From Melastoma dodecandrum (lineage: Eukaryota > Streptophyta > Magnoliopsida > Myrtales > Melastomataceae), in the NCBI GenBank assembly GCA_029817715.1, contig JARUPY010000190.1:2356001-2420000 (forward strand): 64,000 bases of DNA. The letters are read 5' to 3'. How positions within the stretch are numbered: position 1 is the stretch's first letter; each line of letters opens with the position of its first letter. The notes beneath the pieces are model-generated. The model had not been told where the DNA came from, did no database searches, and was given only the letters and a program-made list of their open reading frames with translations. Both the position numbers and the translations under genes were made by a program. Below, one piece after another: positions 10,764 to 25,867 of the stretch.

Positions 10764-13700
10764 ATGGACATTGATAGTGTTATTGAGGTTCCTGATACTC
10801 CGGATAGATTGATGACACGATTAGTGAATCAGCAGAATGAGAAGAGAAACAGTCCTCGAGCCTTTGGTTCTTCCAGTAATTCCCACATTGTTGATGACAG
10901 ATCTTCTGGTCGTCTCAAAAGTTCCGATATTGGTAATGGCAGAGGACAGGGCAAAAGATTGCACATGCAGCCTCCAAAAAGAGTTGATGGCATTGTTCGA
11001 TCCGGTGACCGTGGAAAACCTATTTGTATTTCACCTTCCTCTAATGATAGATCCACCTCCGGGAATTATTTCTTGAGGAAACCAAACAGAAATCAAAGCT
11101 CCGTGGAGGAGCAAGATCAAGGGAGAGCTGCTTGCATTGAAAGACGCTATGCACTTAATGTGAAACAAAGCAGTGGATGCACTGGAATGCGTGGCGATGC
11201 GTTTTTGCATGACAGTGCGAAAGTTTTAGTGAATGAAAAATGCAGTCATGTGATGCCCAATTCTTTCAAAACATTTGGCATGTCTTCTAAGGGTAAGGAG
11301 AAAGTTTGTGATCCGGACACTGCCATGCCATACACAAGGCCACAGTCCACTTATCTCAGTTCCTCATCAAGACATATTGGGCAAAAAAGGTTGGTCCGCA
11401 ATGGATGTATTTCTCCTAACAACACCGTGACAAGAAATAAGGAATCTGACGACAGGAGAAATAATTGTACCCAGAAACTTGCCCCTGACAAAATGTGTTA
11501 TCAAGTGTCCGATGATTGTTGGCTTTCTCCTGAATTTTGTCAGATGATTGCAAAAGAAAAGACATTTTCTGATAGAAATAAAGGGAAGGATATTAGGCGC
11601 CCAAATCAGGGTTTGCCCAACTCCAGTATTTCCAGCAGGTTTGTGATGGTTTCTTGTCAGCACTGCTTATTGCATGATGGGTGAATCTTTTATTGTAAGC
11701 ACCTTGATTACTGAGTCACAAATATTCCAAATTTAAGATATTAATGAAGAGTGATGCGAACGGATTGAGAAGACTCGTGTAAAAATGAAAATATTATTCA
11801 GTGGGACAAAGGTTTTAGAGGAATTTACAGACCAAGTGTTTTTTGCACAGTGTAACTGTGTTCTGCTATTTGGGTAAATCTTTTTTGACTTATCTGATAT
11901 TCATCCAAATATGGTGCATCTTGAATATACATGTACGTGTTATGTGGTTAATGATACAATTGGACCATATTGATTATGGGTGATGCTTATGCCTTTTTAT
12001 TTTACTTTCATAGGATTTAATCAACTTATTGATTCTTCCCTTCCAGAAATATTAGTGTTCACTGTCATGAGGATGGGACAAGAACTGATTCTGCAGTTCG
12101 TGCAGCCGATTGTGTTGCTGACTTGGGTGGATGGAGACCCAACCATAGTGGAAGTAGTGTTCGTTACCATAATTTGTACAGAAATGGAAGCTCTGTCAAT
12201 GGGTATCATGACAATGCCGAGAATGAAAATGGCCCTCGTAGATTTTGGAGGCCGACCAAGAGGGTAGTAACCTCAGATAATGCTACTAGTTCCTCTCGGT
12301 TAGATTCTCAAAATTCAGAATTAGTGATTCTTGGCTCATCTGGTGATTCCTCTATTTCATATATAGAGTCTCATGGCCCTACATGGCAAAGCTCATCTCT
12401 TGCTGTTAATCTCACGGACACCGCACCCATAACAAGGCCTCAAAGTTTGGGCGACCGTGGTTGTGTTGACCATGCTTCTAGGGCTAGTCAAGTGGAAGCA
12501 GATGAACTCCTCGCTAGGGCACTTCAAGAATTATATAATGAATTTCCATCTCTTGAAATTGATCAGGTTACGGTGTTTAATTTGTGTTTTATGGTGTGAG
12601 TTTCTGTATTTTAATTGACACAAGTTTGCGAATTGGACCAGGGTGATGACCATGCAGCTATAATCAGGATGATTCAAGAAGAGGAGGACAACCACGATGC
12701 TCCCCTTTTCAGAAGCTACCACTTAGAAAATTCTGTAAGTGAAAATTCCCAAGAATAGGCCAAGGTGGCATTAGGGATATCAAATTGTCAAGCACAAAAT
12801 TCTCTGTGGTTTATTGGAACGTATTAGTTATTCTTGCTCCTTTGATTTTAGAGAAACTCTGTTAGAGGATGTGCAGGAGTCCTTGCTAATACAAGACTTC
12901 AACAGTCTAGGAGGCCTAGAACTAGATCATCTTCGTTCCTTTCTGGAGAAAACGCTCTTCATTTTCCTCTAGATATGGAATTAGAAGTGGTAATTTGAGT
13001 ATATTTTCAGATCATCTCTTCTTTCTTTATGGAACATATCTACCCTAAACCTCCTTTCAAAGATGATTTCTTCTAATTAAATTTACTGTAAATTTGCATA
13101 TCACAGGAGTCGTGTCAACTGGGTTTAGTTTCATTAGTCTTGATTTTTAATTAAAACTATATCTATCTATTGCACTTACTCATGATATTTGGTCAAGCAT
13201 CCTCTGATGAATAATTGAAATTGGACTAAAAAACATCTATCTATCTCACATTATTAACATAATTTGAAGAAACTCGTCTCATATCATTCATGTCATTTGA
13301 AATGACAAGTTACTTGCAGAGACTTGATGTTTTGGAAGCGTTGGAATCTGTTCTTGGAGATACAAGTGATCCGGAAACATCGATTGATTTTTTAGGAACT
13401 CAACGCGATTTCACCGAGTAAGATTTCTATAAAACATTTTTATATGCTTTTTTGGTTAACACCTGATGGCAAATCCACGATGGAGAACTTCATCTCTGTC
13501 AGATTCGAAAGAATCTCATTGTCTAAGTTACTGGATACTACATATTATTTTAATTCACACTCTTAACTCAGATTTAGTTGTGCGCAGGGAGTTCCAATTT
13601 TTTACTACCTTACTTTCATCCCGGTCGCATCTCATGCTTATCCCGAGAGAAATGTGTTTCTGGCATTATCTCGTTTGGTCTTGCAGGGACGACTATGAAA

Positions 13701-14152
13701 TACTTCTGGCACTTGATGAGAATAATGTCCGAACTGGTGCATCCGTGCATCAAATATGCAGTTTGCCGGAGTCCAAAGCACAGGTGAAATTTGGTTTTTG
13801 TCTTAACTCGTAATCCCAGCATACCCTCTTGATTATATTGTCATGGCAGTTGACTTCTTTGTCAAAGGGGACACGTAAGTCTTTTCACTTCCTTGCAGAA
13901 CGACTCCTTCGGGGAAGCCTGCACCATATGCCTAGAGGTTCCAGCTAAGGGGAACATGATACGGCACCTTCCTTGCCTACACAAGTTCCATAAAGACGTG
14001 GGTGCTTTCTCTTGTTAAGAACTCCATATCTCACGTTGGGTGACTGACAAATTGTCCTGATCGGTTCCTATTGATTTTGAGCATTGTAGTGTATCGACCC
14101 TTGGCTATCTAGGAGTAGATCTTGCCCCATCTGCAAATCTCCGATATCGTGA
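10764..14152 (+). CDS. RING-H2 E3 ubiquitin ligase, eight coding exons
   Basis: Predicted ubiquitin ligase of about 660 residues. Exons by splice signals and phase: 10764-11638, 12047-12566, 12642-12734, 12852-12989, 13320-13417, 13687-13783, 13899-13997, 14090-14152. The long N-terminal part is polar, Ser/Asn/Arg-rich and without a known domain. Near the C-terminus comes the conserved [18 protein letters not shown] block followed by a complete RING-H2: [20 protein letters not shown], with the P-W pair (DPWLSRSRS) typical of E2-binding RINGs. This arrangement resembles the plant group around Arabidopsis At1g73760. Start chosen at [15 protein letters not shown] because the upstream in-frame sequence belongs to the intron. 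Its promoter is likely separated from it by the gypsy element. The gene converges with the thiolase at 14733. Confidence 0.88.
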
Positions 14153-14732
14153 TCTCTCTCACAAGGATCCCAGCTGGCTGAAGCGGCTGATCCAATCATG
14201 CCGTGTAAGTGCCGGATCCTGTGGTGCATGTTACCCCAACCTGTTATTTGTGATTCAGCCGGAAGGGGCTCCAGGAGTGTTGAACTGATATCGTGATAAA
14301 GCACCTGTTCCAGAATGCTGGAAACAGTTAGGACATTAAATCTTTTTGTGATTTGATGAAAGCTGAAGTATGGGTGTCCGAGGATACTTGGACATGAATC
14401 GTGTTTGCCTAGATGTTTAACTTAGAGATTCTCTACTCGAATATAGTGTTTGGTACCCAGAATCTAGAAAAAAATTCCGAACAAAGTTCTGTAACTTTCT
14501 ATTGTGTTTGTTCTGAACGTATAAGTAACAAATATAAGTTCAGCGTAAATGAATAATGATATTGTCTCCAAAGTAGTTAAAAGCCAATTCATGTAATAAG
14601 CAGACTGCCTGGGGGTATTCCAGCAACTTGTTTGAATGTCACGTCCCAGTATTTATTACAAGATTTTAATCCAGAGGTAAGTCACCGGTTTACAACGTTG
14701 CTGCATATGTGAGAGCTTCGATTGTGCCAGCT
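14153..14732. other. 3' regions of two convergent genes
   Basis: 580 bp between the stop of the RING-H2 gene and the stop of the thiolase gene read from the other strand. Both 3' untranslated regions must lie here, so the transcripts may overlap. No other feature seen. Confidence 0.6.
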
Positions 14733-17585
<2,853 letters not shown>

Positions 17586-17720
17586 ATTCTCACTGGCTTT
17601 GGGAGTATTCGATTGGATCACGTCTTCTTCTTCGTCTACGCGAAGAGATTTCAGGAAGATATGAAGGGATAGAGACGAGAAAGGCAACTACAAGCTGTTC
17701 CTTTGGGGGTGGTTTCCCTC

Positions 17721-17733
17721 TTTTATATATAAT
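17721..17733 (-). promoter_or_regulatory. TATA box of the thiolase gene
   Basis: TATATATAAAA on the minus strand, about 140 bp upstream of the start codon at 17585, followed by a pyrimidine-rich leader. Confidence 0.6.
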
Positions 17734-18897
17734 TAATTTTACAAATAATATCTACAACTCAGAAATTTTGAGAATGCAAATTGACTTTTGCAACATTTGG
17801 TTGGTTAGTCGAAAAAAGTAAGAAAATTAAGAGTTGAACTTGTATTTTTTGAAAATTTTCTATTTTTGTCGCAAATTTTGAATATTATTTCTTCAATTTC
17901 AGAAAATTACTTCCATGTTTTTCCGCCAAAAATGTTATTTTGAAGCAATGTGAGATTTTTTTTTCTTTCTTCTTAAAACATTAGTTTTATTCTTAATTAA
18001 ACTAAAATATTTTAGTATCAAGAGTATTTACTTTTTAAATTCCTAAAATAATGATAAAATTTTTATATAATGAAACCCGACTACTTTTAAAAGACTGAAT
18101 TTAGAACATGATGATGATTATTAATCTAAATTTTAAAAATAAATTTCGCGAAATATTTAGGTGAATTCGCTTAAAATAGCGTGGGGAAAATAAAAACTGT
18201 CCGAGATTAAGGTCGTGTTTGTTCCTTCGGTAATAACGAATGAGTTCCAATGACCACCCAAAATTAAAATATACACATAAAGGTTTGATATTATAGGGAA
18301 ATTGTGCCCGATTTTTTGGAAAATATCCAAAAGTGTTATTGTTTTAAATATGCCGCTCTATTAAACAAATTAGATCATATTATGCGATTGAGAGCTGGTG
18401 AAAGATAGTCATTGTATGGATTTATTTGAATTTAGTTGTCTAACTTTGGCGTGATTTTATTACGGTTTGTACCTACGGTTAAAATTACTTTTCGATTTTT
18501 GTTTCGAAAATTACTTGAAAATCATTCTAAGTCTTTCTTTAAAATATTGATATTAAATTTTTTAATAAAAATAACATTTTTTTTTTGTAAAATTAATGTC
18601 GAAACAGCGACATATCAGGCTGAAATTATATTTCATAATTTTTAATTTTTTGATAATATTTGATGTGAGAAGAAAAAAAAAAGTTAGAATTCAATTATTT
18701 CCTATATAAATACTATTTATTTTAAACGATGATAAGGAAAAAAGTATATTTAATCACCGGTCACTAAATTTGGCATAAATCTCCAAAAATTCTCTCCGAT
18801 CCCTTTCTCTAGTGAACAAGCTATTTGAAATAACGACATTAACCAACTACGTAAAACCACAATCCTCGTTAAAAAAGAAGGGGGTGAATAATGTGTG
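17734..18897. other. AT-rich intergenic spacer
   Basis: Very AT-rich, with poly-A and poly-T runs. It separates the thiolase promoter from the 3' end of the Raf-like kinase. I see no gene, inverted repeat or transposon end. Confidence 0.6.
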
Positions 18898-21800
18898 CTA
18901 CTTGGGTTTATCGTCGTCAATAGAAGGGTGCCGCTTCGACTGCAATGTCTTCAGCATCTCCTGCAACCTCAGCGCCACTTCCGTGAACGTCGGCCGCCGT
19001 GATGGCTCTGCTGCCCAGCACTCCTCCATCAGCCCCCTCCACTCCCCGTCGCACCTCTCTGGTATTGGAGGCCTCAGGTTGTTATTTACAATCCCCCCTT
19101 TACACATTCACGGGGACACGGTGATTAGTAATGGAAAACAACTTGAACCAATACGTTCATGGTTGCTCGTCGGAGGAGGTAATCTTTTTACTTACCAATG
19201 ATGGCGCCGCAGTGCATGTTCGCGTATGGCTCTTCCCCTGTTAGCATCTCCCACATTGCGATCCCGAACGAGTATATATCAACCTGCACCGTTTTTTGGA
19301 TTGACTCGTTTGTTGATTGGAAGGGAAAGGCGCGCTGTTAAAGTTTGTAGGTACGGCGAGCCTACCTTCTCGGAAACTCGGCTGTTGGTGTCGATCAACA
19401 GCTCGGGCGCCATCCATGGGAGTGTTCCCCGTATGCCGCCCGATACCAACGTGTTCTGCTTGATTCTAGACAGCCCGAAATCCCCCACCTACGAGAAGTC
19501 CTTACGATCAGCACACGTGAACTCAGTCCAAACGTATGGTTCGGCCAATTACTACGTTCCGTGGAAAGTACCTTACAGATGGGGCGCCGCGGATCCTTGA
19601 GGTTGACCAACAAGTTGTCACACTTAAGATCAAAATGGACGATGTTCTTCAGGTGCAGGTACTCCATCCCGAATGCCGCGTCCATAGCGATCATCACCTT
19701 CCTCCGACGATCGAGAGCTCTGCTGTTCCTCAGAAGGTTGTGCCTCAGGGAGCCGTTAACCATGAACTCGGTCACTGTTGCGAGGGTCCCCCCAGGACCA
19801 TCGGGAACCACCCCGTAAAATGCGACCACGTTCGGATGATGGAGGTTCGACAAAATCTTTGCCTCCCTCCAGAAGTCCTTCATCTGTTCACGAGAATTCA
19901 GTCTGAATCAGCAACGAGTGGACAGGGATTGAATGATGAGATCACGGCAGGAGTTGCTTACTATACGCTCTTGCTCGGACAGCCGCCCCGCTAAGCAACT
20001 CTTCTTGATTCTCTTGATGGCAACGTCGGTTCCTCTCCATTTGCCGTGATAAACCGTCCCAAATGTCCCAGATCCTAACTCTCGTAGCTCTTCCAGGTCT
20101 GTGTTCTTTATGGTCTGAAATTTCCGGTTCAGAATTCCCGTCAGTCGATGTCCACTCAATGACTGAACTAACTCCGCAGTCAATTCACAGTTATGGCTAA
20201 TGGCAATGACTCACCTGGAGACCGTAAACTCCCGCTTCGATTTCTGCCATTGCAGCGTCACTTATGAGATCCTCATCATCTGGATCATAGCAATCGACAT
20301 CCTGAAAATTACAGGATCCTTATCGAGTCTCCCGTCTCTTAGAAACCCAAAAGAGGATTTTGGAAGAAAGAACCAGGTCAAAATTGATACCTCATAGTCG
20401 GTATCAGGAGTGGTACTTCCATCGAATTCCTTCGGAGATGATACGTTGCTGTTGCTCTGTTCGGGATCATCTTGTATTCGCAGTATGACATTTGAGCTTG
20501 AGGGGATGTCTACGAGCATTTTCTCAGTAACATCTTCTACAATCAATGGTGTTATTGATCCTTGATCCACTCTTTCGCCAAGGACCGAGTCATCCATGTT
20601 CAAGGCATTAGATTCGACCTCGTGATCACTTCGATCTAATGTGATGGCAGCGTTGATTTTCCAAAATCCTTCTTTGATTGCCGAACTTGTTGCCTGAAAA
20701 TAAATCAAGAAAAACGAAGCGACGAACTACATCACCCTCGAGACACAAATGGTATTGTTTCTTTGCAGGTCATAAATACCTGTACTTACTGAATTCCGAT
20801 ACGGTGAAACTCGATTGATCAAATGGCTCACGTCAGGATTGACGTTGATCGCCATTCCTTCGGCCGATTCCCTTGGCAGACCGACTCTGTAGCTCGTGCC
20901 GTTGATCTCCACTACGGAATCTGCACCCGCTTCTCTGTTGTCCCGAGAAGGGTCTGCAACATCAGCATAGATGGGGCTCAACATTACCCCACCTTGACCA
21001 GAAGTTCGAGATTTGTTGGTCTGAATGACGTCTTCCGGATCGCAAGAGTGGTCATTTTCAGCGTCTTGGGACTTCATATACCATTCCTGCGAACGGCTCA
21101 CATATGCCCCAGTGCTTGGGTCCTCGTCTGTGCTAGACGGGATAAGTAGCCGGATGCTTCTATTGCTATTAGCCAGACCGTCTTCAGTCGAACAATTGTA
21201 CAGCACATGGAGTTTGGCCGCCGAACTTAGATCTCCCTCATCACCGCCGAAATAATAAGAATTGTCACATAGAGCTTTGCCATGCGAAGACCCCAAAACG
21301 TCACCGCGGACATCCAAAGGAACTGTTACAACTTGAGGAGCCAACCTCAAATGACTCGAAGGATTGTAGCCTCTCGCCTCCAAGGGCTGGAAGTATGTTG
21401 AAGAGTCCTTCTGACTCTGACCACCAGGGCTATCATGATCGTGCGAGCTGACTCCAGGATGAAACACTTGGTCTCCCACCTTGGCGTTCTTCCGAGTGCT
21501 CGGGTCTAGAATCCTGTTAATAGCAACAACGTACTGATAGTCCACATCCTGTTGCGGTTCCGACTTGACCTCAAAGGAGCTCGAGCTCTCGCATTCGGTC
21601 AAAGAAACAAGGAATATCCTAAGTTTTTGAGAATTCCCTATCCTTTCCAACTCCAGGTACTCTTCTATCATGTTCTGTAGGTCCTCGTCAGAGCAAACCG
21701 ATATCAGCGCGTCCAGATCCTCCCCGGGAAGCTGATACTTGATTGTGTGAGGCTGGCTCCAGATTGCTGATGTCTTCCGAACTAGTTCATCCCAAGAGAC

Positions 21801-22352
21801 GTTACTTCTTATGGATATGATCCGGGTTTCCCCTCCAACATACCTCAACCTGCTGTCACAAGGCCTCGGGAGTATTCTCCCTCCGTAACTGCAAAGGAAT
21901 TTCAGCTTGCTCGACAGAGATGTTTCGGCCAGGTTAAACAGAGCTGCTAGTGCGTCCTCGTGGCCATGACTACCACCGCTGTTAGTCCTCTGATCATGAC
22001 AGAAGGGGCTTCGGATGGGGTTACGAATGATTGGGCTATCATAGAAGGCTAAACCTTGTGTTCCGCACACCGTGTTCGGCCCCTCAACGTTGAAAGGAGT
22101 TCTTACATCCTTGTAATAACCGCACTCATGCCGACCATTCTCGAAATCGGTAAAACAGCCTCTTGGCTGGAAATGATCCACATTAGGCATGACATTCACC
22201 CTTCCGATACCAACCCGATCCCTGAAGAACTCCACCGAGAACTCCTCCCCCGTTTGCGATAAGTGTTCGTATTGATCACCCTCCCCAGTCACGTCCTCTG
22301 CTCCCACTTCGGCCGAATCTTCGCTCGTAGTCGCAGGTCTAGCGCCCGTCAT
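18898..22352 (-). CDS. PB1-domain Raf-like protein kinase (MAPKKK family)
   Basis: Ser/Thr kinase of about 940 residues. Exon 1 (22352..20790) holds an N-terminal PB1 domain ([16 protein letters not shown]...[10 protein letters not shown], with the acidic [18 protein letters not shown] end). Later exons: 20693..20391, about 20302..20215, 20114..19965, 19883..19577, 19490..19373, 19285..19200 and about 19093..18898. Kinase motifs: glycine loop [16 protein letters not shown], lysine VAIKRIKK, catalytic loop [30 protein letters not shown], and C-lobe [19 protein letters not shown]. The HFD instead of HRD marks the non-RD plant Raf-like subgroup that carries PB1. Family members act in ABA, osmotic and auxin signalling; the exact role is not deducible here. 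Start is the first Met of the long exon. The gene appears intact. Confidence 0.92.
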
Positions 22353-23370
22353 AGCATTAGAAGGAACTTCCCGGAGCCACCTCCCATGACCTCGAACATC
22401 CTATTTCTTTCCTCACCCGAAATCACATAACCGATACCACACCACAACATTCGGCAACCCCTCAGCAAGCCAGAACAGACACAGCGAAACGATTCAAAAC
22501 CCTGCTCGGTCATTCACCACATAAAGTAGGAGTTCTAATACAAAACAGATGATTTCTCCAGAAAAGCCAGATTCATATACAAACCCCGTGAGAGAGGACC
22601 GACAACGCGGTTTTCAGGAATGCACTTCCAGTTCCTCAAAAAGCTTCCATTGATGCAGAAAAGAAACAAGTTACGGGAAAATATTTGCAGTAATTAAGAA
22701 TCAAAGGGTTCGATTATGCAAGAGAGGGATAGAGATAGAGAGAGACAGGAGGTGAAAGAGAAAAGGGAGAGGCTGAGATGAGACAATCTTAGAATAGCAC
22801 GGCACGAAATTAGGGAACACCTCGGTACATCCCTCTCTTAATAGACACACAAAGTTTCTACGGCGTAACATTACAAACTGCTGCATCCATTTCCATTTAC
22901 GGACCCTTTGGTCTTCCTGTAAATCCATCCATCATCGTCTTCTCGCAGCCTTGGTTAGTCCGAAGAGCCACTATTAAGATATTATGTAATATATATCGAT
23001 ATCATCACAGGAAAACTGAAGGGGTCTACAATGATGGAAGTCCAATACAAGACATATTTCCACACAAAACATGAAAGAAGATGGGGAATTACACAAACTA
23101 AAGGCAAGAAGCCACCAAAAGATTAACGCATGGACACACCAGTGGATTAACCATGGAAGAAAGAGCCCCATATGAATACTATTTCCTACAAGACCCCGTA
23201 TCATAAAGTGATTCTCCGCACAGCACACTGAGAGTCGATTTACTTCAAAATCTCTAGTCTCTTCCCAAAAGAAGGTACAGGTACAGGTACTTACCCTGAA
23301 TCGGGAAATATCGACAGAACAAATGATGACCCAGATTCCAATTTCCTCATTCCTTGACCGATGTTGCCTT
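22353..23370. other. Kinase leader/promoter and 3' region of the beta-subunit locus
   Basis: Holds the 5' leader and promoter of the Raf-like kinase on its left. A GA-rich stretch (about 22720-22775) reads as a CT-rich leader on the minus strand. No confident start-codon gene; small open frames lack any known domain. Confidence 0.45.
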
Positions 23371-24185
23371 CTACCTGGATGAGTCGGGAAGCTTTGGCAA
23401 AGTTTGGATGACGCCCTCAATCTTCTCCATCACAGAGGGAGTCAGCAACGGAACCACATCTATGGCTTTCATGTTTTCTTGAACCTATAACATTTAATTA
23501 ACAGGTTAAAAAGCTAAATAAAAAAACAGCAAAAAATAGCCAACACAGTCATGTCTTCCATTGCCAAGAACACATCAAGGATAAAGATGTCCACAAAAAA
23601 CCTGAGATTCCTTTGTAGTACCAGTGATGACAGATGAAACATTTGGGTTAGCAGCACACCAAGCAATTGCGAGTTGGGATAACGGAACCCCCAGTTCGTC
23701 TGTGATGGGCTTCAGTCCATTCACCTTCCTCAGGACATCATCTACCAGTGACCGATTAGCGAGGTTCTGGGAGCAGGAAAGCATAATTAGTAAGAACTAA
23801 CCCGAAACGCAATTAGTAGAAACGAATCAGACATTGCTCCAATTAGTCGGTGTCTGGTGCCCTCGACGATGTGCTTGCGGCTGAGGCCCTTGTCGTTGGG
23901 ACCGGATCCACCCCAGAAGATCTTGGTGGAGAGGACGACGTCGGAGCGCTTCCAGCCGAGCTCGCGGATGGCCTGGCCCATCTCCTCGGCGCGGCCGTTG
24001 GCGTAGACCTCGGCGTTGTCGAAGAAGTTGACGCCGTGGTCGCGACAGCACTGGAAGATGGACTTTGCCTCCTTGACATCGAGCTGGTTACCGAAGCTCA
24101 ACCAAGCCCCGTACGACAGCTGGGAAACCTTCAGCCCGGACCTCCCCAAGTTCTTGTCTTGCATCCCTCCACCCGATGCCATCAC
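23371..24185 (-). pseudogene. KAB1: Potassium-channel beta subunit/aldo-keto reductase, middle deleted
   Basis: The plant KAB1 family binds Kv-type potassium channels and has an aldo-keto reductase barrel. The 5' part (24185..23856) encodes the family N-terminus: KNLGRSGLKVSQLSYGAW, the catalytic Asp/Tyr in NFFDNAEVYANG, the catalytic Lys in STKIFWGG, to RKHIVEGT. The 3' part resumes at 23766 with [15 protein letters not shown] and ends with VQENMKAIDVVPLL...PDSSR (exons 23766..23602 and 23484..23371). About 130 residues that belong between them, including the catalytic His (YCHRP) and half the barrel, are absent; only 89 bp of unrelated sequence joins the parts. One Ile is also missing in RAEE(I)MGQ. 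A functional reductase fold is not possible. Real deletion or assembly collapse are both open. Confidence 0.85.
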
Positions 24186-24259
24186 CTCCTCCTCTTCTCA
24201 ACCCAACCAGCTCGTCCGGCGTCGTATCGATATCAACCACCGCCGGAGCCAACGGGTGT

Positions 24260-24278
24260 GGGGGGGGGGGGGGGGGGG
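24260..24278. repeat. Homopolymer run of about 19 G
   Basis: An uninterrupted G run lies about 75 bp upstream of the KAB1 start codon (C-run on the coding strand). Length in such runs is error-prone in sequencing. Confidence 0.9.
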
Positions 24279-24544
24279 AAGAAAGGTGATTCGGGCTTTG
24301 GTTTCTCTTCCGTAAAGAGTGTGCGTTGGTGGGGACTGGGGACAAAGTACAAAAGTGACGTGGTAAGTGGAAGTTTCTTTTCGGTTCTACCTCGTACTTT
24401 CGAGCGTTCTCGGAAAATATGTTTAAAAAAAAATTTACGTTAGAGTTTTCTAAAATATAATTTTAACATAAGGGAATTAATTTTAAAATACATCTTTTAA
24501 AATGTAAATATGACGAATTTTTAAAACTCGTCGTGTCTAAACAG

Positions 24545-24740
24545 GGAGGGGCGGTTCGTGCCTGTAATTTTTTTTTTAAAGGGAAAGAATGAAAGGAAAG
24601 CAAGGAAGTGGGGAGAACGAGAAAGGAAAGAAGGAAATGAGGGAAAAAGGGAAAGGGAAAAGGAAAGGGGGAAGGGGGAGGGGGGCAGGGAAGGAAGCGT
24701 GGAGAAAAGAAAGTGGAGAGACAAGAATAGGGGGAGGAAC
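24545..24740. repeat. Purine-only GA-rich low-complexity tract
   Basis: About 190 bp with strong strand asymmetry: almost only G and A on the plus strand in irregular GGAAAG/GAGAAAGG units. Open frames here are composition artefacts, not genes. Confidence 0.85.
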
Positions 24741-24993
24741 GGGTTTTAATAACTCGTTCCTTGTTAATTTATTAGCGAGGCGAGTTTTAACCCGTTCGCA
24801 TTTTCTGACGAGGTGGGTTTTCAAAACTCGTTATTTGTTGAACGCTCCATTATTTCTCTATGTGTTACGGGGCGAGTTTTAAAAATTTATTTTTGTTTCT
24901 TTACATGAAAGGCGGGTTTAAGGGGTGCGTTTCGAGGGTAAAATCATATTTTACGAAATTCGAACCAAATTTTATAAATTTTTTAAAAATTAA

Positions 24994-25253
24994 GGCAAAA
25001 TATACGTATATGTCCGTAACTATAGATGAACTTTTTTTTATGCCAACTTCTTTTTTTCATATACACAAATGTCACTACTTATGGTTTTTATCCTTTTTAT
25101 GGTAAATCGTTGACGACGTGAGGCAAATCGCCCATGTGGACTTAACGGAGCTCCGGACGTCCTACGTGGAGAAACCAGGTAAATCTGACGTGGAAAATAA
25201 TAACAACATATTTCTACACCGAGTAATAATAAAAATTACACCATACCAACAAT
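24994..25253 (+). repeat. Left terminal inverted repeat
   Basis: Matches the reverse complement of the right arm with scattered substitutions through the ATATACGTATATGTC, GTCACTACTTATG, CTCCGGACGTCCTACGTGG and ACCGAGTAATAATAAAAATT blocks. Confidence 0.88.
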
Positions 25254-25639
25254 TATTATTTCCACGGCTGCTGCGGTGCCGGAGACTGCTCAATCTGGCC
25301 GCTCACCTTGTCGTTCCACATCCTTCAACGACACTTGTATGGAAAACCCTAGTGGTGATCGCCACCAAAGGCCTTCTTCCCCCGATGAAACCGCCGCTGT
25401 AACAGAACTTACCAACGGCTACCTTGCACTCGGAGGGGGAGGAGTGGAGTGACGGAACCCTTTCTCCGCGCGAGATTTGGATTTTATGGTGGCGGTGACC
25501 GGGGTGGTTAGCACGTGACTGTCACATGCCTCGCTTATGCGGGCTTCAACTGGGCATTTTATTCCCATTCCTCTTCTTCTCCTTCAGCTCGTCTTTCCCC
25601 CAAAATTATCTTGCTTCCCTCTCCAAAGCCCTAAAAACC

Positions 25640-25850
25640 CTAAATCGGATCGGCCGGGTCAACCGAGGGAGGCAGAGATGGTGCTCGCGCAATTAGGCGG
25701 GAGCATATCCCGCGCAATCCAGCAGATGAGCAATGCCACGCCGATGTCCGGTTCCAGCTTGTCCGAAACATGCAGAACAACATCAAGAAGATCGTTAACA
25801 TCGAAGATCTCACGGCGGGTCATAACTAGCGAAGAATCATCCAGCAGGTG
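25640..25850 (+). pseudogene. SRP54: Captured SRP54 5' fragment
   Basis: SRP54 is the GTPase subunit of the cytosolic signal recognition particle. From ATG 25678 the sequence encodes [20 protein letters not shown], the normal SRP54 N-terminus. About 20 codons of the N-domain are then missing and the frame changes; the next block reads [19 protein letters not shown] with an in-frame TAG where GHNKRR has Lys, then RRIIQQ and a GTGAG donor. Upstream, AAAACCCTAAAT (near 25635) is a telo-box typical of translation-apparatus promoters, so part of the parent promoter was taken too. It lies inside the inverted-repeat element and cannot make SRP54. Confidence 0.85.
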
Positions 25851-25867
25851 AGCTGATTTGAAGTTTC

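Noticed and set aside
20823..21255. Plus-strand open frames inside the Raf-like kinase
   Set aside because: Shadows of the large first exon on the other strand.
24558..24882. Open frames in the GA-rich tract
   Set aside because: Lys/Glu/Arg/Gly-only or Phe/Pro/Ser-only translations are expected from purine/pyrimidine low-complexity DNA.
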